DNA of 64,000 nucleotides from contig JAGYLB010000109.1 in assembly GCA_018401055.1 (NCBI GenBank), positions 1 to 64,000 of the forward strand, in the 5' to 3' direction. Both the position numbers and the translations under genes were made by a program. A model generated the notes under the pieces. That model saw only the letters and a list, made by a program, of their open reading frames with translations, did not search any database and had not been told where the DNA came from. Within the stretch, counting starts at the first letter, position 1; each line of letters opens with the position of its first letter. This document shows, in pieces, positions 29,154 to 38,340 of the stretch. Origin of the DNA: Roseicyclus sp. Its GTDB lineage: Bacteria; Pseudomonadota; Alphaproteobacteria; Rhodobacterales; Rhodobacteraceae.

Positions 29154-30283
29154 CCGCGCCGCTGTCTGGCGTTCGCGTTCTGGAACTTGCGCGCATCCTG
29201 GCCGGCCCCTGGGCCGGTCAGACCCTTGCCGATCTGGGCGCCGAGGTCATCAAGGTCGAGGCGCCCGAGGGCGACGATACACGCCGCTGGGGCCCCCCCT
29301 TCATCGAGCGCGAGGGTGACCGGTCGGCGGCCTATTTCCATTCCTGCAACCGGGGCAAGCGGTCGGTCACGGCCGATTTCCGCACCGAGGCGGGGCGGGC
29401 GCGCGTGCTGGAGCTTGCGCGCGAGGCCGATGTGCTGATCGAGAATTTCAAGCTCGGGGGGCTTGCGAAATACGGGCTGGATTACGCCAGCCTCAGCGCG
29501 GTGAACCCGCGGCTGATCTATTGCTCCATCACCGGCTTCGGCCAGACCGGGCCCTATGCGCACCGCGCGGGCTATGATTACATCATCCAAGGCATGTCGG
29601 GACTGATGTCGGTCACGGGCGCGCCTGATGGCCAGCCGCAAAAGGTGGGCGTGGCCGTCACCGATATCTTCACCGGGCTTTATGCGTCGAACGCGATCCT
29701 TGCGGCGCTGCATCTGCGCCAGACGACCGGGCGGGGCCAGCATATTGACATGAGCCTTCTCGATACCGCGACCGCGATCATGGCCAATCAGGCGATGAAC
29801 TACCTGACCACTGGGGTCGCGCCCGAACGCATCGGCAACGCGCATCAGAACCTGACGCCCTATCAGGTCTTCGACTGCTCTGACGGCTGGATCATCATCG
29901 CCACCGGCAATGATGGGCAATACCGGCGGTTCTGCGCGCTGCTGGGCCTGCCGGAGCTTTCCGAGCACCCCGACTACCTGACCAATGCCGACCGGATCGC
30001 GCATCGTGACAGCCTGACATCGGCGCTGACGGCTGCGACGGTAACGATGACCAAGGCCGACCTGCTGGCCGCCTGCGAGGCCGAGGGCGTGCCCGCCGGG
30101 CCGATCAACGATCTGGCCGAGGTTTTCGCCGACCCGCAGGTGATCGCGCGGCGCACGCGGATCGATCCGGGCGGCGTGCCGGGCGTGCGCCCGCCGTTCC
30201 GGTTTTCCGACGCCGATCTGGCGCTGGAGCGGCCCGCGCCGGGGCTGGGTCAGGATGACGGGGTTGTCTGGTCGGATCGGTGA
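29150..30283 (+). CDS. CaiB/BaiF family CoA-transferase
   Basis: Family III CoA-transferases move CoA between organic acids. The 377-residue frame is intact and starts GVRVLELARILAGPWAGQ. It continues with LGAEVIKVEAPEGDDTR, RGKRSVTADF and YCSITGFGQTGPYAHRAGYD. The catalytic aspartate is expected in GVAVTDIFTGLYA near residue 172. The start overlaps the DsbA-family stop. Substrates cannot be inferred from context. A palindromic repeat follows the stop. Confidence 0.88.
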   Translation: MTAPLSGVRVLELARILAGPWAGQTLADLGAEVIKVEAPEGDDTRRWGPPFIEREGDRSAAYFHSCNRGKRSVTADFRTEAGRARVLELAREADVLIENFKLGGLAKYGLDYASLSAVNPRLIYCSITGFGQTGPYAHRAGYDYIIQGMSGLMSVTGAPDGQPQKVGVAVTDIFTGLYASNAILAALHLRQTTGRGQHIDMSLLDTATAIMANQAMNYLTTGVAPERIGNAHQNLTPYQVFDCSDGWIIIATGNDGQYRRFCALLGLPELSEHPDYLTNADRIAHRDSLTSALTAATVTMTKADLLAACEAEGVPAGPINDLAEVFADPQVIARRTRIDPGGVPGVRPPFRFSDADLALERPAPGLGQDDGVVWSDR

Positions 30284-30294
30284 GCGGCCTTTGC

Positions 30295-30355
30295 TGCGCC
30301 TGAAGGCACACCCTACCCAGCGCCCGGATTCTTGTAGGGTGCGCCTTCAGGCGCA
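30295..30355. repeat. REP-like palindromic element, copy 1
   Basis: TGCGCCTGAAGGCACACCCT begins the left arm (30295-30316) and GTAGGGTGCGCCTTCAGGCG begins the right arm (30334-30355), forming a long imperfect hairpin with a loop of about 17 bases. The same sequence recurs at 47205-47268. The right arm lies inside the 3' end of lpxK and encodes its GAPEGAPYK tail. It sits between convergent genes and may also act as a bidirectional terminator. Confidence 0.8.
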
Positions 30356-31335
30356 CCAAGAACCCGCTCCAAGGCGGCATCCACCGGCCCCCAATCATTG
30401 AGCCGCAAGCGCACCGGCACAGTCATCACCTGTGACCTGAGGGAGGGCGGCAGGCGCACCGCGTCCTTTTCCGTCGTGACCACCTGCGCGCCCATCGCGC
30501 GCGCTTCACGCAGCATGCGGGTCATCAGCGTGTCGCTGAGCGGCTGATGATCGCTGAGCGCGTGGGTGGCGCGGATATCGGCGCCCATGGCGGCGAGCGT
30601 GCGAAAGAATTTCTCCGGATGGCCGATGCCCGCGAAGGCCAACACCTTGAGGCCCTTGATCGGCAAGCCGGTCGGCAAGGGCTCCAGCCGTCCCGTCACA
30701 TGGTGCACGGGGACAATCGCCCCCCAGCGATCCGCAAAGCGGGCCTGTGCGGCCTCGTCCCCGATCGACAGCACCAGATCGGCGCGGGCGAGCCCCACGC
30801 CGACAGGTTCACGCAAGGGACCGGCCGGGATCACCCGGCCATTGCCAAAGCCGATATGGGCATCGACCACGATGACGGACAGGTCATGGGCAAGGCCCGG
30901 GTTCTGGAACCCGTCATCCAGAACGATGACCTGCGCCCCTGCCGCCACTGCCGCCCGCGCGCCCTCGGCCCGGTCTTGCGCCACCCATGTCGGCAAAAAG
31001 GCAGCCAGCAGCAGCGGCTCATCCCCGGTCTGGGCGGCACTGTGTCGGCGTTCATCGACCAAGACAGGCCCGCTCAACGAGCCGCCATGGCCGCGCGACA
31101 CGGCATGAGCCACCACCCCCCGGTCGCGCAGGCGTTCGGCCAAGGCGATCACGGCGGGCGTCTTGCCGGTGCCGCCCGCGTTCAGGTTGCCCACACAGAT
31201 CACCGGCACACCGACCCGCACACGTGGCCCCTGCGCCAGCCGTCGCCGCGTGGCCCCGGCATAGATTGCCCCAAGCGGCGACAGCAGCGCCGAGACCAGC
31301 CCCGGTTCCGCGTGCCAGAACCCCGGCGCGCGCAT
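30313..31335 (-). CDS. lpxK: Tetraacyldisaccharide 4'-kinase
   Basis: LpxK phosphorylates the lipid A precursor at the 4' position at the inner membrane. The 340-residue frame is intact. It starts MRAPGFWHAEPGLVSALLSP, with the Walker A sequence GNLNAGGTGKTP at residues 49-60, SRGHGG near 84 and VLDDGFQNPGLAHDL near 139-153. The start overlaps the waaA stop by one base (TGATG). The last residues, LGAPEGAPYKNPGAG, are encoded by a dispersed palindromic repeat, suggesting the original C-terminus was replaced. Confidence 0.92.
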   Translation of the reverse strand: MRAPGFWHAEPGLVSALLSPLGAIYAGATRRRLAQGPRVRVGVPVICVGNLNAGGTGKTPAVIALAERLRDRGVVAHAVSRGHGGSLSGPVLVDERRHSAAQTGDEPLLLAAFLPTWVAQDRAEGARAAVAAGAQVIVLDDGFQNPGLAHDLSVIVVDAHIGFGNGRVIPAGPLREPVGVGLARADLVLSIGDEAAQARFADRWGAIVPVHHVTGRLEPLPTGLPIKGLKVLAFAGIGHPEKFFRTLAAMGADIRATHALSDHQPLSDTLMTRMLREARAMGAQVVTTEKDAVRLPPSLRSQVMTVPVRLRLNDWGPVDAALERVLGAPEGAPYKNPGAG

Positions 31336-32642
31336 CAACCGCGCGCCCCGCGCCCGGCCTCTGCCGCATCCAGCATGTCCAGCAGCACCGCTTTGGCCCG
31401 TTCGGTCACATCGGCACCGGAGGAAACGACCTCCCATGCGGCATGCGCCATGGCGGCGGCGCGGTCGGGCGACAGCAGGTCATCGACCGCTTCGGCCAAG
31501 GTCTGCGGGGCGGACACCAGCCGTGCCGCGCGCGCCTCGGTCAGGCGTTGGTAGATGTCGACGAAATTCGTCACATAGGGACCATGCAAGATGGCCGAGC
31601 CAAGCGAGGCGGGTTCGAACGGGTTATGCCCGCCGATGGGTTCCCACGAGCCGCCGACAAAGCTGACGGGGGCCAGACGATACCACAGGCCAAGCTCGCC
31701 CATGGTGTCGGCCAGATAGACGGGCGCTTCGGCCTCGGGGCCTTCGCCGATGCTGCGGCGAGTATAGGCCCAGCCACCGGCATCGAGCAGCGCCGCGATC
31801 TCGTCGCCGCGGTTTGGGTGGCGCGGCACGAGAATCAGCAAAAGCCGCGGGTTGGTACGGATCGCAATCCTGTGCGCCTCCAGCACCATCTCTTCCTCGC
31901 CCGGATGGGTGGAGGCCGCGACCCAGACCGGCCGCCCGCCGATCTCGGCCCGCATCGTCGCAAGCTCGGCCGATTTGACCGGAAGGGCGGCGGCCCCTTC
32001 CTTGAGGGTACCCGTCACTTCCATCCGTTCGATGGGTAGGCCAAGGCGGCGCAGGTAGATCTCTGTCAGGCTGTCTTGCACCAGCGCGCGGTCAAAGCGC
32101 TGCAGCAAGCTGCGCGCCATACCGCGCAGGAACCGCCAGCGGTCATGGCTCGCCTTGGACATGCGCGCGTTGAGAAGCACCATGGGAATGGCGCGCGCCT
32201 TGGTCTCGCAGATCAGGGTGGGCCACAACTCGCTTTCGGTCCAGACCGCGACATCGGGGCGCCAATGGTCAAGGAAACGGCGCACGAAAGGGCGCGCGTC
32301 CAGCGGCAGATACTGGTGAAAGGCGCGTTCAGGCAGGCGGTCGGCCATCACGCCGGCCGAGGTGACGGTGCCGGTCGTCACAAGGATGGACAGATCGCCG
32401 CGGTCCTCGAGCATGTTCCGGATCAGTTCCAGCAGCGCGACCGATTCGCCGACGCTGGCGGCGTGGAACCAGATCAGCGGACCATCAGGGCGCGCCCGGC
32501 CCGCGATGCCCCGGCGTTCATCGATCCGCGCGGCGTCTTCCTTGCCTTCGGCCAGCCGCTCGCGCAGCTTGCGTTCGGCAAAGCCTTTCCCGCCACGGGC
32601 GGACCAGACCAGATAGAGACCAAGGGTTATCGAGCGGCTCAT
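31335..32642 (-). CDS. waaA: 3-deoxy-D-manno-octulosonic acid transferase
   Basis: WaaA (KdtA) adds Kdo from CMP-Kdo to the lipid A precursor. The 435-residue frame is intact. The N-terminal membrane anchor is ITLGLYLVWSA. Motifs include IWFHAASVGESVALLELI near 55-72, TTGTVTSAGVMA, WTESELWPTLI with the conserved glutamates near 134-144 and, in the C-terminal GT-B domain, ASTHPGEEEMVLEAH, VSFVGGSWEPIGGHNPFEPA. It is coupled to lpxK downstream and preceded by a tiny overlapping reading frame. Confidence 0.93.
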   Translation of the reverse strand: MSRSITLGLYLVWSARGGKGFAERKLRERLAEGKEDAARIDERRGIAGRARPDGPLIWFHAASVGESVALLELIRNMLEDRGDLSILVTTGTVTSAGVMADRLPERAFHQYLPLDARPFVRRFLDHWRPDVAVWTESELWPTLICETKARAIPMVLLNARMSKASHDRWRFLRGMARSLLQRFDRALVQDSLTEIYLRRLGLPIERMEVTGTLKEGAAALPVKSAELATMRAEIGGRPVWVAASTHPGEEEMVLEAHRIAIRTNPRLLLILVPRHPNRGDEIAALLDAGGWAYTRRSIGEGPEAEAPVYLADTMGELGLWYRLAPVSFVGGSWEPIGGHNPFEPASLGSAILHGPYVTNFVDIYQRLTEARAARLVSAPQTLAEAVDDLLSPDRAAAMAHAAWEVVSSGADVTERAKAVLLDMLDAAEAGRGARG

Positions 32643-32743
32643 CCTGCGCTGCCCCTAGCCACAGTGACCGGCACCCGCCGGGTCGCCCGGCCCATTCCGG
32701 CATCGGCCCAAGGGGCGGTGTGCGGGCGCTGCGTCAAACTCAT
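32639..32743 (-). CDS. Possible 34-residue reading frame coupled to waaA
   Basis: ATG at 32743 opens a frame for a basic, arginine-rich peptide (MSLTQRPHTAPWADAGMGRA and 14 more residues). Its TGA overlaps the waaA ATG as ATGA, the junction style used by real gene pairs in this genome. An AAAGGA lies upstream but only one base from the start, which is too close. No family is recognised. It could be a translation-coupling leader or chance. Confidence 0.3.
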   Translation of the reverse strand: MSLTQRPHTAPWADAGMGRATRRVPVTVARGSAG

Positions 32744-32913
32744 GTCCTTTGCAAGATCAGGGGGGCGGTGCGGGCGGCACCCTAGGGAATGGCGGGGCAG
32801 GGTCAAGCGCTGCAGGTAGGGACAGCCTTACTCGCACGGATCGGTGCCTGCGCCTATCGTCATGACAGAGCTTCTGACATTCCGGGGCTTGTCAGACAGG
32901 TGGTCTCGTCGCC

Positions 32914-33027
32914 ATGACCCTTCGCCTCAGCCTTGTGGCCCTGATCTCGCTGCTGTTGGTGTCGCTGCTGGCGTCGCTGTCGGTTACCGCTGCACCTGCC
33001 CCGACCGAAATCGTCGGCCCCCACTAG
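32914..33027 (+). CDS. Possible small exported peptide, 37 residues
   Basis: The frame MTLRLSLVALISLLLVSLLA followed by SLSVTAAPAPTEIVGPH looks like a signal peptide with a cleavage site near VTAAPA, leaving a very short mature part. An AGGTGG lies 11 bases before the start. It stands alone on the plus strand and its stop lies seven bases from the convergent cysQ-like gene. Nothing supports function beyond composition. Confidence 0.35.
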   Translation: MTLRLSLVALISLLLVSLLASLSVTAAPAPTEIVGPH

Positions 33028-33034
33028 ACGCGCG

Positions 33035-33820
33035 TCAGACCCGGGCGCGCAGCAAGGCCCCGTGAACACCCGCCGATCCGGCCAGAACCCCGGGCACCTT
33101 GGGCACGTCCGCGTTGAACCGCAGCACAGCCCCCGTCGCATCCGTCGCAAGCCCGCCCGCCTCTGCGATGATCAGCGACCCGGCGGCAATGTCCCATTCC
33201 CATGTCGGGCGGAATGTCACCATGCCGTCGAACCGACCCTCGCCCACCAGCGCCATACGGTAGGCCAGTGACGGGCGATAGGCGCGCGTCACCGGCGGCA
33301 CACCTTGCGGCCAATGCTCGGGCGAGAGGGTGTGTTTGGTCGCCAGCACCTCGGCGTCTTGCAGCGCGCAATCGTCTGCCGCGCGGATCGCCACATCGTT
33401 CAGCGTCGCGCCATGGCCGCGCGCCGCGGCGTAAAGCTTGCCGCGGATCGGCAGGTAGACCACGGCGGCCACCACCATGCCGCCCTCGACCACGGCAAGC
33501 GAATGGGAAAAGGCAGAACTGCCCTCGATGAAGGCCTGCGTGCCGTCGATGGGATCGACGATGAAAACGCGCTCGGCCTTGAGGCGTTCGAGGGTGTCGG
33601 GCGTTTCCTCGGAGAGCCAGCCGTAGTCGGGCCGCGCTGCGCACAGGCGGTCGCGCAGCATCTCGTCGACGGCCAGATCCGCCTCGGTCACCGGGCCAGC
33701 ACCGTCGGGCTTGTCCCATGTCTCGGGGTCGTCGCGGAAAAAGCGCGCGGCGATGCGGCCTGCGCCGCGTGCAGCCTCGACCAGCAGCGCCAGATCCTCC
33801 AGCGGATCAGGCACCGGCAA
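33035..33820 (-). CDS. cysQ: 3'(2'),5'-bisphosphate nucleotidase / inositol monophosphatase family
   Basis: The 261-residue protein has the metal-binding motifs of the Li-sensitive phosphatase family: WLSEE (residues 68-72), DPIDGTQAF (89-97) and WEWDIAAG (207-214). Its length and closeness to CysQ favour hydrolysis of 3'-phosphoadenosine 5'-phosphate from sulfate assimilation, but inositol phosphatase activity cannot be excluded. The frame is intact. The start overlaps the end of pmbA, suggesting a common transcript. Confidence 0.8.
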   Translation of the reverse strand: MPVPDPLEDLALLVEAARGAGRIAARFFRDDPETWDKPDGAGPVTEADLAVDEMLRDRLCAARPDYGWLSEETPDTLERLKAERVFIVDPIDGTQAFIEGSSAFSHSLAVVEGGMVVAAVVYLPIRGKLYAAARGHGATLNDVAIRAADDCALQDAEVLATKHTLSPEHWPQGVPPVTRAYRPSLAYRMALVGEGRFDGMVTFRPTWEWDIAAGSLIIAEAGGLATDATGAVLRFNADVPKVPGVLAGSAGVHGALLRARV

Positions 33821-35154
33821 GGGTCAGCCCCTCGACCAGCAGCGATGGCACGACCCGGCTGAGATGCGGGCGCGCATCGTTCGCGGGGCGGATCGTCATC
33901 AGCATGTCGCGCAGGTTGCCCGCCACGGTGCATTCGTTCACCGGATAGGTGATCTGTCCGTTCTCGACCCAGAAACCGGACGCCCCGCGCGAATAATCGC
34001 CCGTGGTGGCATTGATCGAGGACCCGATCATCGAGGTGATGAGCAGGCCCGTGCCCATCTCGGCCAGAAGCCCGGCAAGGTCGACGTCGCCCTGCGTCAG
34101 CGCGATATTGCCGTTGCCGGGGGACGGCGGCGCGGAGGTGCCGCGGCTGGCGTTCGCGGTCGACGGCAGGCCAAGCTTGCGCCCGGTGGCCAGATCCAGC
34201 GTCCAGCCGGTCAGCACGCCATCCTCGACGATCACGCGCCGCGCGGTCGGCAAGCCTTCACCGTCAAAGGGCTTGGAGCCCGAGGTGCGGGGGCGGTGGG
34301 GGTCCTCGATCAAGGACAGGCCGCGTGGCAGAACCTGCGCACCCTTCAACTCGCGCGCCCAGCTTGCGCCGCGTGCGATGGCGGTACCGTTGGTTGCGGC
34401 CAGCAAATGCCCGATCAGCCCCGACGATATGCGTTCGTCATATATCACCGGATAGGCACCCGTCGGCGGCTTGCGCGCGCCTGCGCGGGCCACCGTGCGC
34501 TCGTACGACCAGTCGCCCGATATCCTCGGGTGTCATCAGGTCGGCGGCATGGTTGCGCCCGTCGCCATAGTAATCCCGTTCCATCCCCAGCCCCTCGCCG
34601 GTGATGGCGACACAGCCCAGCCCGTGGTCGGTGCGCTCATAGCCGCCCGAAAACCCGTTGCTGGCGGCCAGATGCACGCGGCGGCGCGAAAAGCCCGCTT
34701 CGGCCGATTGCACTTGGCTGATGCCGCGCACGGCCAGCGCCGCCGCCTCGGCCCGGCGTGCGGCATCCTCAAGCTGCGCGGGGTCGGGATCGGCGGCAGG
34801 ATCGCTCATGTCGAGCCCCGCCCCATCCCGGACGCGGCTCAGTTGCGAAGGGTCGGCCAGACCCACGGTCGGGTCCTCGGGCGCCAGACGGGCCATGGTG
34901 ACGGCGCGCTCGGCCATTTCGCGCAACGTCTCTGCACGCGTGTCCGAGGCCGAAACGCAGGCCTGCCGCCGCCCCATCAGCACGCGCAGGCCGATTTCCA
35001 CCCCTTCGGAGCGTTCGGCCTGTTCCAACTGGCCGCCGCGTACGGCGATAGAGAGCGACGTGCCGTCGATGGCGATGGCATCCGCCGCCTCTGCCCCGGC
35101 GCGGCCTGCGGCCTCCAGAAGGGCCTGTGTCAATGCGGCGAGGGTGTCGGACAT
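33807..35154 (-). CDS. pmbA: TldD/PmbA family protein (PmbA/TldE), frameshifted
   Basis: PmbA/TldE forms a complex with TldD that degrades unfolded or leader peptides. The start MSDTLAALTQALLEAAGRAG at 35154 leads to the N-terminal domain with GLRVLMGRRQACVSASDT. After a frameshift near 34500, the second half contains YPVIYDERISSGLIGHLLAA, SKPFDGEGLPTARRVIVEDG, TGDYSRGASGFWVENGQI and TVAGNLRDML. The HExxxH of TldD is absent, as expected for PmbA. Corrected length is about 449 residues. No tldD lies in the window. Confidence 0.87.
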
Positions 35155-35223
35155 GCGGCGGCTTCCTGAACTGTGACTGCAGTCGGACCTAGTGCTGTCG
35201 GGGTCCCGCCGCAAGACATGCGA

Positions 35224-35257
35224 AACCCCGCCTGCGCCTTGGACGGCAGGCGGGGTT
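35224..35257 (-). terminator. Hairpin terminator after the DUF2125 gene
   Basis: A perfect 12-bp stem, AACCCCGCCTGC (35224-35235) with GCAGGCGGGGTT (35246-35257), has a 10-base loop. It lies just past the stop of the minus-strand DUF2125 gene and before pmbA. The following T run is short (TTT), so it may be a weak or factor-assisted terminator. Confidence 0.55.
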
Positions 35258-35274
35258 CGCGCAAGGTCTGCCCG

Positions 35275-36780
35275 TTACTGCAGCGGGACGCCGTTGGCGG
35301 TGATGCCGCCGCCCTCGGTGAACTGGATGGTGGATTCCAGCGTGTCGGGCGTGGCACCGGGCCGGGCGAAGGCGCCCAGAAGGCCGCGCGCCATGGCCAG
35401 CTGCTCGATCGGCACCAGCCCCGAGGCCTGCAGCCGGTCAATCAGCGCGTTGCCGCCCGACAGTTGCAGATCGACCGATCCGACCGGCATCGGAACCGGG
35501 CCGGGGGCGAAGGTCGCGCTGCCCGAACCGGACAAAGTCGCCCCGCCGACCGAGACGCGCAGCTCGTTCACATTCATGTCGACCAATTCGGCCGGGGATT
35601 GCCCGAACATCGCGGCCCCCGCTGCATCGGGGTTCAGCAGGTCGGTCAGAACACGGATGTTGCCCGAAAGATCGGCAATCACGGTGATCGGGTCACGCGG
35701 AAAGCTGGCGGTCGGATCGGCCATTGCCCAGACACCATCGCCAACGTTCACGTCTTGAAAGGCAAGCCGCGCGGCGATCGGTTGTGGGTCGGTCGCCGCG
35801 GCCAGCGGAAGGCGCAGGGCGATTTCCGCGCTGCCGACAGTGTATTCGATCGGCACCGGCGAACCACCCCCGGCGAAGTAGCTGCTGCTGCCGGTCGTGG
35901 TGATCCGGTATTCCAGCGCGCTTTCCGAGAAGACGGTGCGCAGGCTGCCACCTTCGTTCGAGGCGAAGGCGTTGAAGGCATCGGTCGGATGTTCGAAGGT
36001 CATCTCGAAACTGGCGCTGGCATAGGTGATGTCGCCGTTGAGGTCGAAATCGGTCGGCATGATCTCGGGGTTGGTGGCCAATTCCGCGAGATTGCCCAAT
36101 TGCCCCGATCCCGTCAGGCTGGTCGGCCCCAACGCGAAGGTCATTTTCAGCCGCCCTTCCTCGGTGGGGGGGGGCAGGATGTCGATGGCGCCCGCAACGC
36201 CCCCGATCTCGGAACTGGTCGTATAGGCGATGTTCTCGGGGTTCGTGCCATCGATCTGGTAGGTCGCGGTCAGGTCCTCGAGCGCGAGCGTCATGTCGAT
36301 GGTGGGCTGAATCCCGTTGCCGCCCGTGATCGGCCCCTCCTCGAAGGTGATGCGCGAGGCGGCATAGTCGTAGATGCGCGCGCCCACATCACCGCGTGCG
36401 GTCATCGTCAGGTCGGGCATGATCATGTTCACGCCAATGTTTACGGGCGGATCGCCGGGCAAGTCCGTGAAGCTGATGGTGATCGCATAGACATCGGACA
36501 TGTCGATGGCCACGCTGCCGTCCGCGTTCTCGGTCATCACGATCTCGTCGACACGGCCAACGGTCGAAATCTCGCCATCCGAGAAGCTGGAACTGAAGCC
36601 CCGTAGCGTCAGGCTGCCGCTGCCCGGCACCACCTCGGCGGCCGTCATGGTCTGGCCAAGCGCGATCGCCTGTGCCTGCCATTCCGCCCAGAGTTCCTCG
36701 GCCGTCACGGCCAGCGCGGGCGAGGCGAGGGCAAGGGCAAGGGCGGAAATGGTCAAGGAAAGAAGTTTGGGTCTGGGCAT
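35275..36780 (-). CDS. DUF2125 exported protein
   Basis: The 501-residue protein begins with a signal peptide (MPRPKLLSLTISALALALAS, cleavage near ALA-VTAEE). An ATG at 36789 would add three residues. The mature part is rich in beta strands with repeated Thr/Asp segments, such as GSGSLTLRGFSSSFSDGEI and MIMPDLTMTARGDVGARIY. The pattern fits DUF2125, a family of alphaproteobacterial envelope proteins distantly like AsmA-type domains. No enzymatic motif is visible. The gene is alone in its transcription unit. Confidence 0.75.
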   Translation of the reverse strand: MPRPKLLSLTISALALALASPALAVTAEELWAEWQAQAIALGQTMTAAEVVPGSGSLTLRGFSSSFSDGEISTVGRVDEIVMTENADGSVAIDMSDVYAITISFTDLPGDPPVNIGVNMIMPDLTMTARGDVGARIYDYAASRITFEEGPITGGNGIQPTIDMTLALEDLTATYQIDGTNPENIAYTTSSEIGGVAGAIDILPPPTEEGRLKMTFALGPTSLTGSGQLGNLAELATNPEIMPTDFDLNGDITYASASFEMTFEHPTDAFNAFASNEGGSLRTVFSESALEYRITTTGSSSYFAGGGSPVPIEYTVGSAEIALRLPLAAATDPQPIAARLAFQDVNVGDGVWAMADPTASFPRDPITVIADLSGNIRVLTDLLNPDAAGAAMFGQSPAELVDMNVNELRVSVGGATLSGSGSATFAPGPVPMPVGSVDLQLSGGNALIDRLQASGLVPIEQLAMARGLLGAFARPGATPDTLESTIQFTEGGGITANGVPLQ

Positions 36781-36959
36781 GAGATCCATCCGGGTCTGAA
36801 AAGGGCACAGCTGATATCGGGATGTTCGCGGGGCAGGCAGGTCGGGTCAAGTGGGGATAGCCCGACATTGCCACTCCCGGCGATCCGGGGGCTGGCCGGT
36901 CGTGTCGCGGGGCGTTAGCACTGGGGTAGAGACCGACAAAAAAATAGGAGACTTGGGCC

Positions 36960-37717
36960 ATGACCGTCGATCTGAAGGGAAAGACCGTGGCGATCACAGG
37001 GGCAAGCCGTGGCATCGGTGCCGCCGCCGCGCGGGCCTTTGCCGCGGCCGGGGCCAAAGTCGTCTTGATGGCGCGCGACCGTGACGCCATCGCCGGGCTG
37101 GCGGGCGAGATCGGTCCAAGCGCGCTGGCCGTGCCCTGCGATGTCAGCCGCTACTGGGAGGTGGAGACGGCGCTGACGGCGGCGGTCACGACATTCGGCG
37201 GGCTCGATGTGCTGGTCGGCAATGCCGGTGTCATCGCCCCCATCGCCTCCATCACGGATGCCGATCCGGACGCTTGGGGCCAAGCCATCGACATCAACCT
37301 CAAGGGTGTGTTCCACGGGGCCGCGCGGCCGTGCCGCTGATGCTGGCCACGAGCGGCGGCACGATCATCACCGTCAGCTCGGGTGCCGCAGTCAACGCGC
37401 TGGAAGGCTGGAGCGCCTATTGTTCTTCCAAGGCCGGGGCCAAGATGTTCACCGCCTGCCTGCACAAGGAACTGGGCGGCAAGGGCATCCGCGCGCTGGG
37501 CCTGTCTCCGGGTACGGTCGCCACCGACATGCAGCGCGACATCAAGGCTTCGGGCGTGAACCCGGTCAGCCAGCTGGATTGGTCCGACCACATCCCGCCG
37601 GAATGGCCCGCGCAGGCGCTGGTCTGGATGTGCGGGCCGGAGGCCGACCGCTGGCTGGGCGATGACATCTCGCTGCGCGACCCAAGCGTTCGGGCCGCCG
37701 TGGGGGTGGGCCAATGA
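36960..37717 (+). CDS. SDR-family oxidoreductase (frameshifted)
   Basis: This is a classical short-chain dehydrogenase/reductase: TGASRGIGAAAARAF gives the cofactor loop (residues 14-22), NAG occurs in VLVGNAGVIAP, and the catalytic serine and YxxxK appear in TVSSGAAVN and SAYCSSKAGAK. A one-base frameshift near 37320 separates the halves; corrected length is about 252 residues. The start follows GGAGACTTGGGCC. It overlaps the enoyl-CoA hydratase-like gene by ATGA, suggesting joint action on a hydroxyacyl or similar substrate, which is inference. Confidence 0.85.
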
Positions 37718-38340
37718 TCGACTGCGTGACCGAAGACGGCCTTTGGACCGTCACGCTCAACCGCCCCGACAAGGCCAATTCGCTGACTGCCGACATGCTG
37801 TCGCGGCTGGTCGATATCGTGAGCGAGGCGCGCGTCGATCCGCAGCTCCGCGCGCTGATCCTGACAGGCGCGGGCGACAAGGTGTTTTCGGCAGGGGCCG
37901 ATCTGGACGAGGCGCGGGCGGGGCTGGCCACATCGCCGCTCTGGGAACAGCTCTCGGGCGGCATCGCGGGCCTGCCCTGCCTGACGGTCGCTGCCTTGAA
38001 CGGGACGCTTGCAGGCGGCGCTTTCGGCATGGCGCTGGCCTGCGACCTCAGGATCGCCGTGCCCCATGCGCGGTTCTTCTACCCGGTGGCCAAGCTGGGC
38101 TTCCTTCCGCAGCCGTCCGACCCGGGGCGGCTGGTGGCGCTGTTGGGGCCTGCGCGGGCCAAGCTGGTGCTTCTGGGTGGGCAGAAGCTGAGCTCGGACG
38201 AGGCGCTGGGTTTTGGTCTGATCGACCGGATCACCCTGCCGGAACATCTGATCGAACAGGCGCGCGACATCGCAAGCGATGCGCTGGCGGGCAATCCTGA
38301 GGTGCTGCACCGGATCAAGGCGATGTGCGAGGGGCGCTAG
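37714..38340 (+). CDS. Enoyl-CoA hydratase/isomerase family protein
   Basis: The 208-residue protein has a crotonase core: VTLNRPDKANSLTADML near the N-terminus, the oxyanion-hole segment KVFSAGADLDEAR near residues 50-62, and LAGGAFGMALACDLRIA near 100-118. It is shorter than the typical 255-265 residues, lacking much of the C-terminal helical part. The glutamate pair of true hydratases is not obvious, so an isomerase or other CoA reaction is possible. The frame is intact. Confidence 0.82.
   Translation: MIDCVTEDGLWTVTLNRPDKANSLTADMLSRLVDIVSEARVDPQLRALILTGAGDKVFSAGADLDEARAGLATSPLWEQLSGGIAGLPCLTVAALNGTLAGGAFGMALACDLRIAVPHARFFYPVAKLGFLPQPSDPGRLVALLGPARAKLVLLGGQKLSSDEALGFGLIDRITLPEHLIEQARDIASDALAGNPEVLHRIKAMCEGR

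Noticed and set aside
35173..36606. A 477-codon plus-strand frame
   Set aside because: It lies antisense to the DUF2125 gene, which has a signal peptide and family features.
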